Shown piece by piece: positions 21,901 through 28,900 of a DNA stretch of 64,000 bases; position 1 is the stretch's first letter; every line of letters starts with the position of its first letter. Location of the stretch: contig NZ_OMPD01000014.1 of NCBI RefSeq assembly GCF_900312745.1, forward strand, positions 558,001-622,000. The letters are read 5' to 3'. The stretch comes from Aquimarina sp. AU58. GTDB taxonomy: Bacteria > Bacteroidota > Bacteroidia > Flavobacteriales > Flavobacteriaceae. Position numbers and translations under genes: made by a program. The notes beneath the pieces are model-generated. The model did not search any database, had not been told where the DNA came from, and saw nothing but the letters and a program-made list of their open reading frames with translations.

Positions 21901-24111
21901 GAGATGTTATCACCAAAAGGTCGTTGTTTTACCTTTGATCAGACTGCCGATGGCACTATAATGTCAGAAGGAATAGGTATGGTAGTATTGAAACGCCTGG
22001 AAGATGCAGTAAAATCAGGAGATAAGATTTATGGTGTTATTTCAGGGTCTGGAATTAATCAAGACGGTGCAAGTAATGGTATAACAGCACCCAATGGGGC
22101 TGCGCAGGAAAAACTTATAGTAGATATTTATAATAAGTTTAATATCGATCCGGAAAAGATCAATTATGTCGAAGCACATGGTACCGGAACAAAACTCGGT
22201 GATCCTGTAGAAACAAATGCTTTGGTAAGAGCTTTTCAAAACTTTACAGAGAAAAAAGAATTTTGCGTAGTTGGTAGCGCTAAGTCTTATGTTGGGCATG
22301 CTGCAGCTGCTGCAGGTGTTATTGGACTAATAAAGGTGTTATTGTCTTTGCAAGAGAATAAAATACCTAAGTTGTTAAACTTTAAAACCATCAATCCTCT
22401 TATTGAATTTACCGATTCTCCTTTTTATATCAATACAGAAATTATAGATTGGAGTCCATTAGAAGGAATACCCCGAATGGCGGCAATAAACTCTTTTGGA
22501 CATAGTGGAACCAATGCGCATATAGTTGTAAAAGAATATTTGTACCCTGAAAAACAAAATACAACCAGAAAAAATATTCCGGTTATTATTCCACTTTCTG
22601 CGAGGACACCTGAACAGTTATCACAAAAAGCTATTGACTTATTGAGGTTTATTAGTTATCAAAAAGAAAAAGGGCAAATAACCAAAAGGGTAAACTTAAC
22701 AGAGTTAGCATATACCCTTCAGGTGGGTAGAGAAGCTATGGAAGAACGTTTAGGGTTTGTGGTAAGTTCTATAGAAGAACTAGTCAAAAAACTTAAGGCT
22801 TACATTAATAGAGAACGTTCTGTTAAAAATACCTGGATAGGACAGGTTAAGCAAAATAATGAAATTCAAGACTTGTTTAGCGTTGATACAGATCTACAGC
22901 AAATTATTGATAAATGGTTTACCGAAAATAAGTTGTCCAGCTTAACAGATCTATGGGTAAAAGGGCTTAAGTTAAATTGGTATAAATTGTACGAAGGAGA
23001 AATAGTCAATCGAATTCCTTTACCTTCATACCCTTTTGCTAAAGAAAGGTATTGGCTAAATACGTCAAAAAATGAAGAAAGTATAAAGAAATCAGAAACT
23101 TCGGTTTCAATTATACATCCTTTATTACATCAAAATACTTCTGATCTAAGCCAACAATGCTATACAACTGCTTTCAACGGTAAGGAATTTTTCTTAAGAG
23201 ATCATAAAGTAAATGGACATAAAGTACTACCGGCAGTAGCCTATCTCGAAATGGCTCTGGCAGCAGTTAATCATGCATCAACCATTTATCAAGAAGGATA
23301 TATAGTTGAACTACAAAATGTAGTTTGGCTAAAACCGCTATATGTTGATGCAAACAAACAGGCTTCTATAAGCTTATTTGACAGTGAGAATAAAAGTAGT
23401 ACTGAAGAAAAAATTGATTTTGAAATTTATAGCAACGATACAAAAGCACAGCATCAGCAAGAGAAAATACATTGTCAGGGGCAAGCAATTTTCATAAAGG
23501 GTGAAATCTCTATCAAAAAGGATATTAATCAGCTTAAAGCACAAATGTGTGAAGGTATTATCGAATCTCATACGGTTTATAGTTCCTTTAAACAGATAGG
23601 AATGGATTATGGCCTTTCTCATCAAGGGGTATCGGTTATTTATATGGGAGCAGAACAACTTTTGGCACAACTTAGCTTACCTGTAGAGGCAGAAACCGAT
23701 CATAATCAATTCACCTTGCATCCCAGTGTAATGGATAGCGCTCTTCAGGCATGTATAGGTTTAATGGTGGATGTAGATAACCTGCCATCCAGACCATTAC
23801 TACCTTTTGCACTGGAATCTGTACATATAATTTCTAAATGCACTTCCCTAATGTACGTATGGGTACGCTATTCTCAGGGTTGTAAACCCGGAGATAGAGT
23901 GATTAAACTAGATCTGGATCTGTGTGATCAAGAAGGAAATGTTTGTGTACAGATACTTGGATTTTCATCTCGGATTTTGGAAGAAAAAATAGATAACACT
24001 TCTCAGGGTACATTACATAATCAAAATTTCGATGATAGTTTTTATAGCGATGTAATTGAGAAAGTTTTGAATAATGAAATCTCAGTAGAGGAGGCGGCAA
24101 AGCTAAATTGA
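5653..24111 (+). CDS. Trans-AT polyketide synthase PKS1: loading unit, modules 1-3 and first half of module 4
   Basis: This 6152-residue megasynthase has, in order, an LnmK/Pnap_2097-like double-hotdog domain (about 17-330), ACP (360-435), KS1 (458-886), three crotonase domains (1145-1363, 1380-1596, 1615-1855), ACP (1890-1966), KS2 (2022-2450), KR (2634-3093), ACP (3117-3198), KS3 (3251-3676), a degenerate DH (3859-4133), KR (4155-4636), methyltransferase (4673-5026), ACP (5076-5155), KS4 (5216-5631), DH (5819-6110) and a C-terminal docking tail. No AT domain occurs; each KS is followed by the YPFAxxRYW-type linker of trans-AT systems. KS active-site cysteines are at 624, 2190, 3415 and 5374, and both KS histidines are present in each. 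The start at 5653 has no Shine-Dalgarno; ATG 5668 is an alternative. The LnmK-like loading unit suggests this protein begins the assembly line. Confidence 0.95.
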   Translation: MIINTMNKVSENRTYSLNIPQMLWDGLSENWLMKELGDIHWKMISEGLETESDKLIDSNGNRLYASFVRIKWESNNCLSEFSENEEIEIKSHLSKYGKKMFFSNGQVSGHNKDIKTELMSVFSSRNSGNNEKLVKGTPLNVEHKNIPVHNKLPEIAKNFFKAKSCFFQSEKNEEDNDIKEIILNDNSFNISTDIEPLFQKRYQIDSYDDINGVGLLYFASYPKISDKCELSFFQKKYIGEIDNYNWAKNSSTIARDIHYYGNANANEELVYNLEHFSFLDENTIKLSSSLVREKDGMLIAKIFTIKKISEPLNIASIWIRGEKEDEKESFSILNTPNLETAKFSDNPSIFNQNIKKNSDLSEEQLCETMVSFFSEILENKEITIHTDLRRFGVESIVYTELSEHLNIEYGLQSNPSTFYGLFTVKEIASFLLSDHSIISGLKEDNEVANTKKNHINSDDIAIVGLSLKVPGANNKEEFWENLVNGNSCITNTPKERWDWPENIDIDGIHKGINYGGYIKDVDKFDASFFEISPREAKLIDPQQRILLELTWELIENSGCKPSLLKNSKTGVFIGASGSDYETLLHKNPEIKEFSATGTAMSMLSNRISYFYDFDGPSLTIDTACSSSLVAINNAVAAIQQNQCEQAIVGGIHLMCEPTKSIAYKESNMLSVDGKCYTFDDRANGYVRGEGAVLLLLKPMSKAIADNDNVLALIKSTAVNHGGYSGGVTVPNPNKQRQLIEEAYTKANIDIQNVSYIETHGTGTSLGDPIEILGLTKAFQSLQGQKNKKHAPWCGIGSVKTNIGHLEAASGIAGLLKVIMAMKHNYLPPTQNFKNINSKIEIRNKPFHILENGTEWLTGKDQKRVIAGVSSFGIGGANAHVVIESYENDEIENSKAIEGPHLFILSARREEILKSYVKSMLNYMSQNTSMTPYQLSYTLQSTKEEMQHRLAFAYNTIEDLKTYLANFLKGTFQSNIYVGSIKKSKLNQLNKDEVILDSLDLEHVAEQWCLGKNINWRKLYPIGTKTLEVPTYPFDHKRGFWASYKKQQDIVEKHPELTPLKLQEKDNTFGTLEELPIPIRVLHTTDDTIISSDEGFDKASVSKPANISLKALNAIESEDIHPRVTPKAQFTLDHTAGHALEASNASKAISSIKLYDRSQGIYSLDIDTKTGNTLSKELIEELVHSLDYVKNLPLLKVLILTGTGETFLQGDREAYNESITQGLYQSIVSFPYPIIAEMQGDAMGSGFLLGALCDFMVCSEDSRYGYTDVTVGLFPAMEEESLFGERFGDVLSRDFLYRFGVSTGASLKKRGWSVPIVTSNEVHQYVEDLALSLSEKPVTSLGLLKRHLGRDLEKQVAGLKQGNTFKAEGEFIGSDNVVTTRSKYIELESPIEGVLTIRIATGDKNYKLKTLISGLEDILNQLENTSAYKVLVLSSAAKDFLRISKLSSSVEEIKQLQNLLINAPVPVITVFEGNATDIGWLLGQCCDVCIYHTEGIYSASGLVGVAELCSLSLPFFVRGLGDYLAQEVLLTGREYSGLELQQQRGSVVLSADPIIEALDQAGYWSLLPIEVIRDWKKAQQTILRSVLDKLPIWIESEEVGSTSLPEVATEIELRSQVIKATLHPEGIVEVKMEDREARNMFSDAFMEGMIEVFDHIAASSIYKVVILTGYDSYFISGGTKEMLLDIQEGKIKFTDTTIYHLAMDCNIPVIASMQGHGIGAGWSMGMFSDFPILSIESHYVSPYMNYGFTPGAGSTLIFLERIGYDLARGTLLTGIEYPGQALKKKGVSLPVVSRKEIGEFTFALARELTRNTRSSLIAFKHQMTHDIKDRLEDTYTRELSMHEETFVGRSDTLERIEGNFNTTSEDTQEQVPLTEKAILSKPEKIPQYADALPMIKTNLKTLLAQELHMEEDEIDEDSQFVDLGLDSIIGVTWIRKINEKYKISINATKIYSYPNLIEFSRYVKEEMQKLGVLPIQKEAIPVEINTPIISQSTDTLSSNQRESTSKPKVSIPTSDLRLKDNPQPIAIIGMAGQFPMANNVETFWDNIVEGKNCISEISQKRWDIGKYYQDGEATPGKTYSKWMGALEEYDLFDPLFFNISPSEAECMDPQQRLFLQTCWHAIENAGYNAKLLEKSKCGVFVGCGQGDYHLLSDNMRTSAYGFTGGDNSILAARISYFLNLQGPCLTIDTACSSSLVAIANACDSLILGQSDLMLAGGVYVGAGADMHIKTSQMGMLSSDGKCHTFDQNANGFVPGEGVGVVMLKRLEDAKNDGDNILGVIKGWGINQDGKTNGITAPNTEAQSKLQEEVYDNYRIDPSSIQLVEAHGTGTKLGDPIEVEALVESFTRYTSEKAYCALGSVKSNIGHCLMAAGVAGVIKLLMSLKYKKLPPTINFENLNEHISIENSPFYVNTQLKDWQVEQDQQRQAAISSFGFSGTNAHMVISEYNSGENNTLNSKSNQDTGYVFPLSAKTEEQLKQKAVDILAYLNKQEQSCDLDQVAYTMQIGRMEMEYRLGVVASTQGQLVEKLNGYIDGKKQVQDTFVGKAKSNEDTISLFSKDTDLQETIDKWIQQKKLSNLIKLWVQGYDLDWNELYGKVKPQRIQLPLYPFAKERYWIEENENENRVESIPEQEVTQTLFFSEYWKKEQHTITPVKKENHSIIVFADKDFSEMLTKETPDSLSRAIVVEQSDNYQRVTSQLYKCSPDNTHDIEKILTVVNDQERKPIHILYLWAKGQGEEGIYRLFDVFKTIRSSALPVEHITLVGHYNTAEVNTCWDYSWIGFERSLKLLLPNTELSLFYIDSPIYSLQLIAEALQCNGVLWYKNDQRYRLSLQSSIPNKVTNESVLKQKGNYLITGGCGKLGLQFARFLAENYQANLLLIGRTPISSVIEEQLAIVKDAGAGQVHYRSVDVSDKEAMLALRSQLPFEISGIIHAAGIASSQPFYQRSTDDIKTILYPKTYGAIVLDEVLNQPSLDFICYFSSVSAFLGDFGSCDYALASRFQMAYSFYRKQKPELKSKTMVINWPLWEEGGMGTSDAEQASFYLKSSGQEPLKTSQGIGLWHDLIKTDKLQTLVMLGKPSRIEQVLNRLYVTEQSKSIENVLVNTNNIKKIERELRDQGISAKDCVTNDLKQQIASLTKINQNRLKVDQNLTEYGFDSISLGKLASKLTAYFEVEITPAVFFSATTIQKLADYMLEEYATQINNFYITESNNTDEKGINNTTLTTRLKSIKPILDNSFSSHLYPKQISLSNIEPIAVVGMSGRFPQAQTVDQLWSLLSKGKDAITEIPTNRWDWSDYYIAPDNTNNKITTNKGGFIHGVDEFDPLFFGISPREAEYMDPAERLLLIETYKAIEDARISPKEIKGKKVGVFVGMEEGQYDQITGKPGITTTGNAMISSRLSYFLDLQGPAIATNTACSSGLVALHQAVSSLRQGECKAAIVAGVSLLLSPESYIMMSEAGMLSEDGRCHTFSKNAKGIGVGESVVVLMLKPLSTAIADDDTIYGTIKASGINFDGKTNGVTAPNGDRQAALIEKIYTDHQINTNDLSYIVTHGTGTKLGDPVEINALAKAFKKLKEDQNSLAKQEYCALTSCKSNIGHTLAASGLVSVVNLLKAMQHRQIPASLNCVEENDYITWKDSPFYINKKTRAWNKDQSKPYLGAVSSFGRSGTNAHVVIEEFEVPVESKQPIPVKTREEKVMILLSARTEEQLYQKARDVLNLISEPKETFNVQDLAYSLQVCKEEFEVRLGFLINSMNQLIEKLEAYLEGSETVEGIFLGKVKHGQEDMNIINGDDDMKEAIKKWITRRKLPKLMELWVKGLAIDWKKFYGENHPKRIALPAYPFAQDRYWIDSTQKYSKTIGSTLHPLVHYNTSNLIEQSYSSTFSAEQPLIAGYRYQDNIIITTGIYLEMARAAVQMAVPSIENSTVIQLNHLKWGMPCIVDKDKNIKVSLSVTNDNKVLYEIKNQEKENQETYFFGNAILRTKPEITKLDISELKKQIKAEKIEISGLYDVLKNEGVSYEKPFQVLDEIYVGNEQVLTKLVMPVTEYKKYVLHPAIIEGVIQASTMLSPETKALIPVAMGTLTVISAYTEEMFAWIRTTPEEQSQSSSIKLDIDLCDKNGNSIIIIRGLELVKACEFLPLYKKTSIIESDLNWDKVSYQTQWEEQPIKPSKIEVTHKNVLIVCSGNTSGFEEEIQKYHNQKEGGKTFVIKVSDKTIQVSDKEWQCGINDPKGFQVCLQRIDTIDIVYFLSLENKFSQPVDQTELRQNYETQEIQFLRLVKSLKQENSIKEKIETYVLTLDTHTIHAESNQFIGAGITGLAYSLAQGSYQFRIRNLDVSSEDIETSKEHAQLLEMILQEPPSDRGEVFKIRSGKRYHQKLYKLNWSTQNMTAIRQNGVYIIVGGSGTVGKIITHQLMEKYEATVVWIGRSEVTSEKVKTAMKSFDRCKGNLEYMQADVTDLEAMQETITSIKQNYTTINGAVFSGMVFNFENSLDQTTEEEFRSIFDLKAQGSWVFYTALKNESLDFMCYFSSGQAYSFSGASKLSAYASGITYADSLVHSIRRESKFPIGIINWGFWKSSLDTIEGGNEEILTDNFEALENDEGYQCFEQFIGELCNERIHQALCMKASPPIKALMNCDQDEFISYMEKSVLPSIQLSAKNIEIPKEKIDRLKDEEEKSELEDWLLQLLYCQIEQLIKANYQEKTLKISDLRKRCGVVDKYTSWWDNCLQRFNQNGYIQFKNGTISSLKKTNTKEVWNKWEVEKEKHLQNPDRKAWVTLVDNCLEKLPEILTGKVLATDIIFPNASMEKVEGVYKNNLRSDTFNEIIANAVATYVQQKLQSNPEAKLRILEIGAGTGGTSAIVFSKLQPFKASIDQYCYTDLSKVFFFHAEEKYLQDNPYIHCQRLDIEQPIEDQDIEAGSYDLVIATNVLHATRDIRQTLRNAKAILNSNGYLFINELSTPALFNHLTFGLLDGWWLFKDADLRMPGSPGVTSAGWQKVLEEEGFPMVLFPAEETHNLGQQIVLAQTDGVIRRKISVKKKQKGPSTPPILEKSKPEQPKKKISDSVQKSGFASKPLQDVSEYTRTVILDSLSKTLKISLASIDSNIAFSDYGIDSILGVSFINQINEALSILLNTAIIFEHSSVNRLEKHIVNTYQEQIKPRIPKQQDITPLENKEEVSEIHENKVIAPVNLTGNRFNINEKAFLGPSSEQREPILSEIAVVGISGMFPKADNIEEFWHNLENGIDGVSEFPGSYLDQRNYYSTTKQPGKTRCKWGGILEERDCFDPLFFNISPKEAESMNPHQRLILQESWKAIENAGYNPKDFSETQTGIYIGAEPTGYTGETFTGYSDAIIASRLSYILNLKGPSFVVNTGCSSSAVALHLACESLRNKETDLALAGGVNACLDQNVLIRLDKIEMLSPKGRCFTFDQTADGTIMSEGIGMVVLKRLEDAVKSGDKIYGVISGSGINQDGASNGITAPNGAAQEKLIVDIYNKFNIDPEKINYVEAHGTGTKLGDPVETNALVRAFQNFTEKKEFCVVGSAKSYVGHAAAAAGVIGLIKVLLSLQENKIPKLLNFKTINPLIEFTDSPFYINTEIIDWSPLEGIPRMAAINSFGHSGTNAHIVVKEYLYPEKQNTTRKNIPVIIPLSARTPEQLSQKAIDLLRFISYQKEKGQITKRVNLTELAYTLQVGREAMEERLGFVVSSIEELVKKLKAYINRERSVKNTWIGQVKQNNEIQDLFSVDTDLQQIIDKWFTENKLSSLTDLWVKGLKLNWYKLYEGEIVNRIPLPSYPFAKERYWLNTSKNEESIKKSETSVSIIHPLLHQNTSDLSQQCYTTAFNGKEFFLRDHKVNGHKVLPAVAYLEMALAAVNHASTIYQEGYIVELQNVVWLKPLYVDANKQASISLFDSENKSSTEEKIDFEIYSNDTKAQHQQEKIHCQGQAIFIKGEISIKKDINQLKAQMCEGIIESHTVYSSFKQIGMDYGLSHQGVSVIYMGAEQLLAQLSLPVEAETDHNQFTLHPSVMDSALQACIGLMVDVDNLPSRPLLPFALESVHIISKCTSLMYVWVRYSQGCKPGDRVIKLDLDLCDQEGNVCVQILGFSSRILEEKIDNTSQGTLHNQNFDDSFYSDVIEKVLNNEISVEEAAKLN
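7024..11550 (+). other. Module 1: KS1 - ECH - ECH - ECH - ACP (beta-branching)
   Basis: KS1 has Cys624 in DTACSSSL and the two histidines in ETHGTGT and NIGHLEAASG. No DH or KR follows. Three crotonase-fold domains come next. The third keeps SGGTKEMLL and QGHGIGAGW...YGFTPGAGST, resembling the PksI/CurF ECH2 decarboxylase. The first keeps only GDAMGSGFLLG, and the second (GNATDIGWLLG) has lost the oxyanion-hole glycines. The ACP has Ser1926 followed by Trp1932, the +6 tryptophan reported for beta-branching ACPs. The module should convert a beta-keto group into a methyl-branched or exomethylene carbon with help from a separate HMG-CoA-synthase-type set. Confidence 0.8.
8869..11090 (+). repeat. 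Copy A of the 2.2 kb crotonase-block repeat
   Basis: This stretch aligns base for base with 28854-31075 at a constant offset of 19985 with no insertion or deletion. In sampled 60-120 base windows only one to three differences occur, including at silent positions. A patch near 10671-10760 is clearly more diverged. The repeat covers a linker, the first two crotonase domains and most of the third. Confidence 0.9.
11716..15245 (+). other. Module 2: KS2 - KR - ACP (beta-hydroxyl)
   Basis: KS2 (Cys2190; VEAHGTGT; NIGHCLMAAG) belongs to the same subgroup as KS6 and KS8, each of which follows a crotonase block, so it is likely tuned to beta-branched chains. The KR has the trans-AT structural motif SWIGFERSLKLLLPN, the NADPH motif TGGCGKLG, catalytic serine in FSSVSA and tyrosine in CDYALAS, where the usual asparagine after the tyrosine is serine. 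The ACP motif is YGFDSISL. Expected product: a beta-hydroxyl. Confidence 0.8.
15403..21115 (+). other. Module 3: KS3 - degenerate DH - KR - methyltransferase - ACP
   Basis: KS3 (Cys3415 in NTACSSGL) is close to KS9; both follow hydroxyl-forming KR modules. The DH region keeps the fold (YLEMARAAV) but lacks the catalytic histidine and proline (YRYQDNIIITTG) and has Glu in place of Asp in HPAIIEG, so it should be inactive. The KR has VGGSGTVG and YASGITYAD, the variant typical of KRs that precede methyltransferases. The methyltransferase has the SAM motif ILEIGAGTGGTS and FGLLDGWWLFKDADLRMPG. C-methylation at the alpha carbon is most likely; O-methylation cannot be excluded. Confidence 0.75.
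21300..24111 (+). other. Module 4, first half: KS4 - DH - C-terminal docking helices
   Basis: KS4 has Cys5374 in NTGCSSSAVAL and VGHAAAAAG, a subgroup distinct from the others and expected after a methylating module. The DH is intact: DHKVNGHKVLPA matches HxxxGxxxxP, and HPSVMDSALQA supplies the Asp and Gln. The module stops here and its KR and ACP start PKS2. The last 25 residues (YSDVIEKVLNNEISVEEA) read as docking helices that should pair with the N-terminus of PKS2. Together the halves should give a double bond. Confidence 0.82.
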
Positions 24112-24266
24112 TCTTTGAGATAATAAACAAACATTAAGGGATTTTTTAAGATTACTTCACCTCCCTAAAAGAATAGTTAACAACATGTAATGCGAGAACG
24201 AAGCGGTAGTAATGGTTTCTGTTTTGTAATGTTCTTATTTCTAATTAATTAATAAAATTTAAACAA
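24112..24266 (+). other. 155-base gap between PKS1 and PKS2
   Basis: This is the longest break within the PKS genes. It is AT-rich, holds no gene and shows no clear terminator. The last 30 bases (TTAATTAATAAAATTTAAACAA) are a typical A/T-rich Bacteroidota translation leader. Whether it holds an internal promoter could not be decided. Confidence 0.4.
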
Positions 24267-25980
24267 GTGAAATTTGAATTATTAAAAATATATCAGGATG
24301 TTTCCAGTGGGAAGCTTACGCAAAAAGAAGCGTTAGAAAAAATCAAAGTTGTAAAGCAGCAAAATGCAGAAGAAACCAGAAGTGTGCTGTTGGCAAAATT
24401 TGATTGGACACCAGTTGTATTGGATGTCTCTTCTAACGACGAAATAGAATATGAACAATATCATTTGATTTTATGTGAAATATCACATTTAAAAGAGAAG
24501 CATATTAATAGTTCACTTTCGCCAAGTAAGGTTTGGAGTTTCTCGGTAGACCAAAAACAAAACATTTCTGAGAGATTTAGCGAGTATGCTCTTTCCTGTT
24601 TTGAATTGATTCAAAATATACTAATCAACAAACCAGAAGGAAAAGTACTGATCCAGTTGGTTGTACCTAATGAAGGAGAGGATATAATTTTAGCGGGGCT
24701 TTCCGGATTGTTGAAAACTGCTGCTTTGGAAAACCCGTTACTAGTTCCTCAACTTCTTCTTATTGATCCGAAAGTTCAAGCAAATGATCTTGCATTACAA
24801 CTGAAGGATAACCAATCCAATCCAGATGATCAATTGATAAAATATGAACAAGATATCCGATATGTTTTAAAGAGAGAAGAAATACATGCCATAGAAGTAC
24901 ACCCCAAAATAGCCTTTAAAGATCAGGGAGTTTATCTGATCACTGGCGGTATGGGAGGTCTAGGTCTTTTATTTACCAAAGAGATTCTTAAACAAACCAC
25001 ACGATCCAGGATTATACTAACAGGGCGTTCTGTATTGACTCCCGAAAAGAAAATACTTTTAGAAGAACTTCCTTCTCGCAACAATGAAGTAGAATACTAT
25101 CAACTAGAACTAGATAATGCAAAAGAAGTTAATAAAGTTATCTCCGATATTGTTAAAGAAAAAGGAGGATTAAATGGTATTCTGCATTGTGCAGGGATGA
25201 CTTCTGACAATTTTATAATAAAAAAGACTAGTGAAGAATTTATCAGAGTATTATCTCCCAAAGTAAGGGGGACGTACAATTTGGATCAGTCCAGCAAGGA
25301 TATAGATCTGGATTTCATGGTATTGTTTTCTTCGGTAGCTTCTCAATTGGGAAATGTTGGCCAGTCTGACTATGCAGCTGCGAATGGTTTTATGGATGAG
25401 TTTGCGATATATCGTAATCAAGAAGTTGCAAGGGGACATCGTATAGGGCATACCCTATCTGTCAATTGGCCATTGTGGGAAGAAGGAGGAATGCAAATAA
25501 ATAGAGAGAATCAAGAAGTATTACGTAAAAAATTTGGAATGTATCCCATGCCTGCAACTACAGGAATAGATGCATTTTATAAAACCTTAGAGTTAGGTTA
25601 TGGGCAGGCTTTGGTAGTAGAAGGTAACTCAACCCAAATACGAAGAACATTTCTTGAAAATCGAGAAGAGAAAGCAAAACCTGTGTTAGCATCATCACAT
25701 AATGGACAACAAGTAGTTTCTACAATAAATACTGAAAATCTTCAAGGAAAAACTGAAAAATACTTATGTGATCAATTTGCTATTTCATTAAAACTAGCCT
25801 CCCATAAAATAGATCCTAACGCACCTCTTGAAAAGTATGGTATTGACTCTATATTGGCAATGAGTTTGACAGATCAACTGGAAAAGACTTTTGGCTCTTT
25901 ACCTAAGACGCTATTTTTTGAATATCAAACCATTCATGAGTTAGCAGAATATTTTAGTAAATCACATGCTTCACAGTTAT
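24267..25980 (+). other. Module 4, second half: docking helices - KR - ACP
   Basis: The N-terminal helix pair (LLKIYQDVSSGKLTQKEALE) resembles the four-helix-bundle docking segments known between trans-AT PKS proteins. The KR is complete: TGGMGGLG for NADPH, serine in FSSVAS, tyrosine and asparagine in DYAAANGF. The ACP motif is YGIDSIL. With the DH at the end of PKS1 it should form an alpha,beta double bond. Confidence 0.82.
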
Positions 25981-28900
25981 CTAAGCTTTTTATGCTTGGA
26001 AAGAAATTTCAGGAAAAAGAAATAGAAAAAACACCTAAGAAAGAGACAGGAAGTAGTAGTAAAATACGATTAAACCGTAGACGTAGAATCGTAACTCCAA
26101 AGGGAACAGATAAATTGATTGAATCTGACCCTATAGCGATTGTAGGTTTAAGTGGCCGTTATCCCGAGTCAGAAAATATAGATGCCTACTGGAAGAATCT
26201 TCGGGAAGGCAAGGATTGTATTACAGAAGTTCCCAAAGATCGATGGGACTGGCGTGATTATTATAGTGATGATCGTACAGAAGCAGGCCGTCATTATAGT
26301 AAATGGGGCGGTTTTATAGCAGGAGTAGATGAATTTGATCCAAGGTTTTTTAATATATCGCCACGTGAAGCAACTTCGATAGATCCCCAGGAGCGTTTGT
26401 TTTTAGAACATGTTTGGATGGCAATAGAGGATGCTGGATATACTCGGTCGAGTTTACAGATCCCGCATAAAGATGGATTGCCTGGTCAGGTTGGGGTATA
26501 TGTTGGGATGATGTATAGTGAGTATCAGTTGTTTGGAGCTGAAGCAAGTATGCAAGGTAATCCGATGTCCTTATCGGGTAGTTATGCAAGTATTGCCAAT
26601 CGAGTATCGTATTTTCTAAATTTACATGGCCCCAGTATGACGTTGGACACGATGTGTTCTTCCTCATTGACAGCGATCCATTTGGCTTGTCAGGATCTAA
26701 AGGAAGGACGTACAGACTTGAGTATTGCAGGAGGGGTTAATGTTAGCGTTCATCCTAATAAATACCTGATGCTAAGTACAGGTCAGTTTATTTCCAGTGA
26801 AGGTCACTGCCAGAGTTTTGGAGAAGGTGGAGATGGCTATATTCCCGGAGAAGGAGTAGGTACTGTTATCTTAAAGCGACTTTCCGAAGCAAAAAGAGAT
26901 GGCAACCATATTTATGGAGTAATAAAAGGTAGTTCCCTTAACCACGGAGGGAAGACCAATGGTTATAGTGTTCCCAATCCTAAGGCCCAGGCAAGTGCTA
27001 TTCGTCAGGCATTGACAGCATCGGGTACAGACCCTCGACATATTAGTTATATCGAGGCTCATGGTACGGGTACTAAACTAGGGGATCCTATTGAGATATC
27101 TGCCCTTACCAAAGCATTTGAGGAAGGTAATGATGTTATTAAGACGGGATATTGCCAGATTGGTTCTGCCAAGTCCAATATAGGACACTGCGAATCTGCC
27201 GCAGGTATTGCCGGTTTAACCAAGGTATTGCTACAGATGCGTTACCGCCAGATTGTTCCGTCGTTACATTCAAATCGTTTAAACCCTCATATAGATTTTG
27301 ATAAAACTCCTTTTATAGTTAACCAGGAACTCCGCGACTGGGATGCTCCTATACTAGATGGTAAGGAATTACCTCGAATAGCAGGTATTTCGTCCTTTGG
27401 AGCAGGAGGATCAAATGCTCATTTGATTATAGAAGAATATATAGATTCAGATATACTTTCCTTCAATGGATCAGGATCAGATTTTATGATCCCTTTATCA
27501 GCCAAAAAGCCATTGCAATTAGAACAAAAGATAAGAGATCTGCTGGATTTTATCCGTTTTTCGATTGCATCAGGAGATTTCCTTGATCTGGGAGCTATGG
27601 CGTATACCTTTCAGGTAGGTCGGGAATCGATGGATGAACGTGTTGGTTTTGTGGCTAGCTCTATCGATGAGTTGACTCAAAAACTAGAATCTTACCTGAA
27701 AAGTACAGATAATATAACAGGTATTTATCGCGGTCAGGTAAAACGTGACCAGGACTCACTTACGAGTTATGCGACAGGAGGTTTGGACATCGAACAAATG
27801 GTTCAACAATGGATAAAAGATAGAAATTATTTATCTTTAATAGAGGTATGGAGCAAAGGTCAGGATATTGACTGGCAGGAGTTGTATGTAAATACCCATC
27901 CCAAACTGATCAGCCTTCCTACCTATCCTTTTGCCAGGGAGCGATACTGGATAGATATAGTAGATACTAAAGCATCTGTAAAGGGTAAGGTTACCTCAGC
28001 GCTTCACCCATTGCTACATCGTAATATTTCTGATCTATCATATCAGGTTTATAGTTCAACCTTTAGAGGGGACGAGTTTTATATCTCTGGTTCTCAGGAT
28101 CGAGAACTTCCAGTATCGGTGTATTTAGAAATGGCTCGGGCTGCGATAGCGGATTCCTTACCGAATAAGGAAAAATCTACTACCATTGAGTTTAGAGATA
28201 TTGTTTGGACAGGCCCGTTATCTATCCAAAAGGATTTACGAGTAGATATCGCTTTGTTACCTCAAACCAAAGACATTATAGATTTTGAGATCTATGGCCA
28301 GGAAGGAGAAGAAGAATTGATCTATTGCCAGGGAAGTAGTATTGTATCTACTGAGTCATCTAAGGCTATTTTGGATATAGCTATGCTTAAGAAGCAAATA
28401 GGTAATGAAGGAATAAGAAGTGCTTATGATCTTCCTTTATCAGAGGTTGTGAGTGTATATCACAATAGTACACAATTATTGATACAGTTAACTCTTCCAG
28501 AATCATTGCCATTAAGTGAAGAGACATATAGATTACACCCAACGATGCTAGAGAATGCACTTCAGTTGGGAAGTCGATTATTTGCTGGAGATCATCAGAA
28601 GGTATTACCTATGGGAATAGCTTCCTTAGAGGTAATTGATAGTTGTACCCGTGAGATGTTTGTTTGGCTTCGTCCTTCAAATCAAGCAGGTACTCTAGAT
28701 ATCGACTTGTGTAACAAACAAGGCGAAGTATGTGTTCAAGTTCGTGGAGTGGGCTATGAGGGAGAAGTTAAAATTCTGGAAGAAGCACTTGTTAGGGAGT
28801 ACGAAGTATCCGGGGTATCATTACCTCCTAAAGAAGTAGATATGCTACCAAAAGAACTTCCGATTCCCACACGAGTTTTGCATACAACAGATGATACTAT

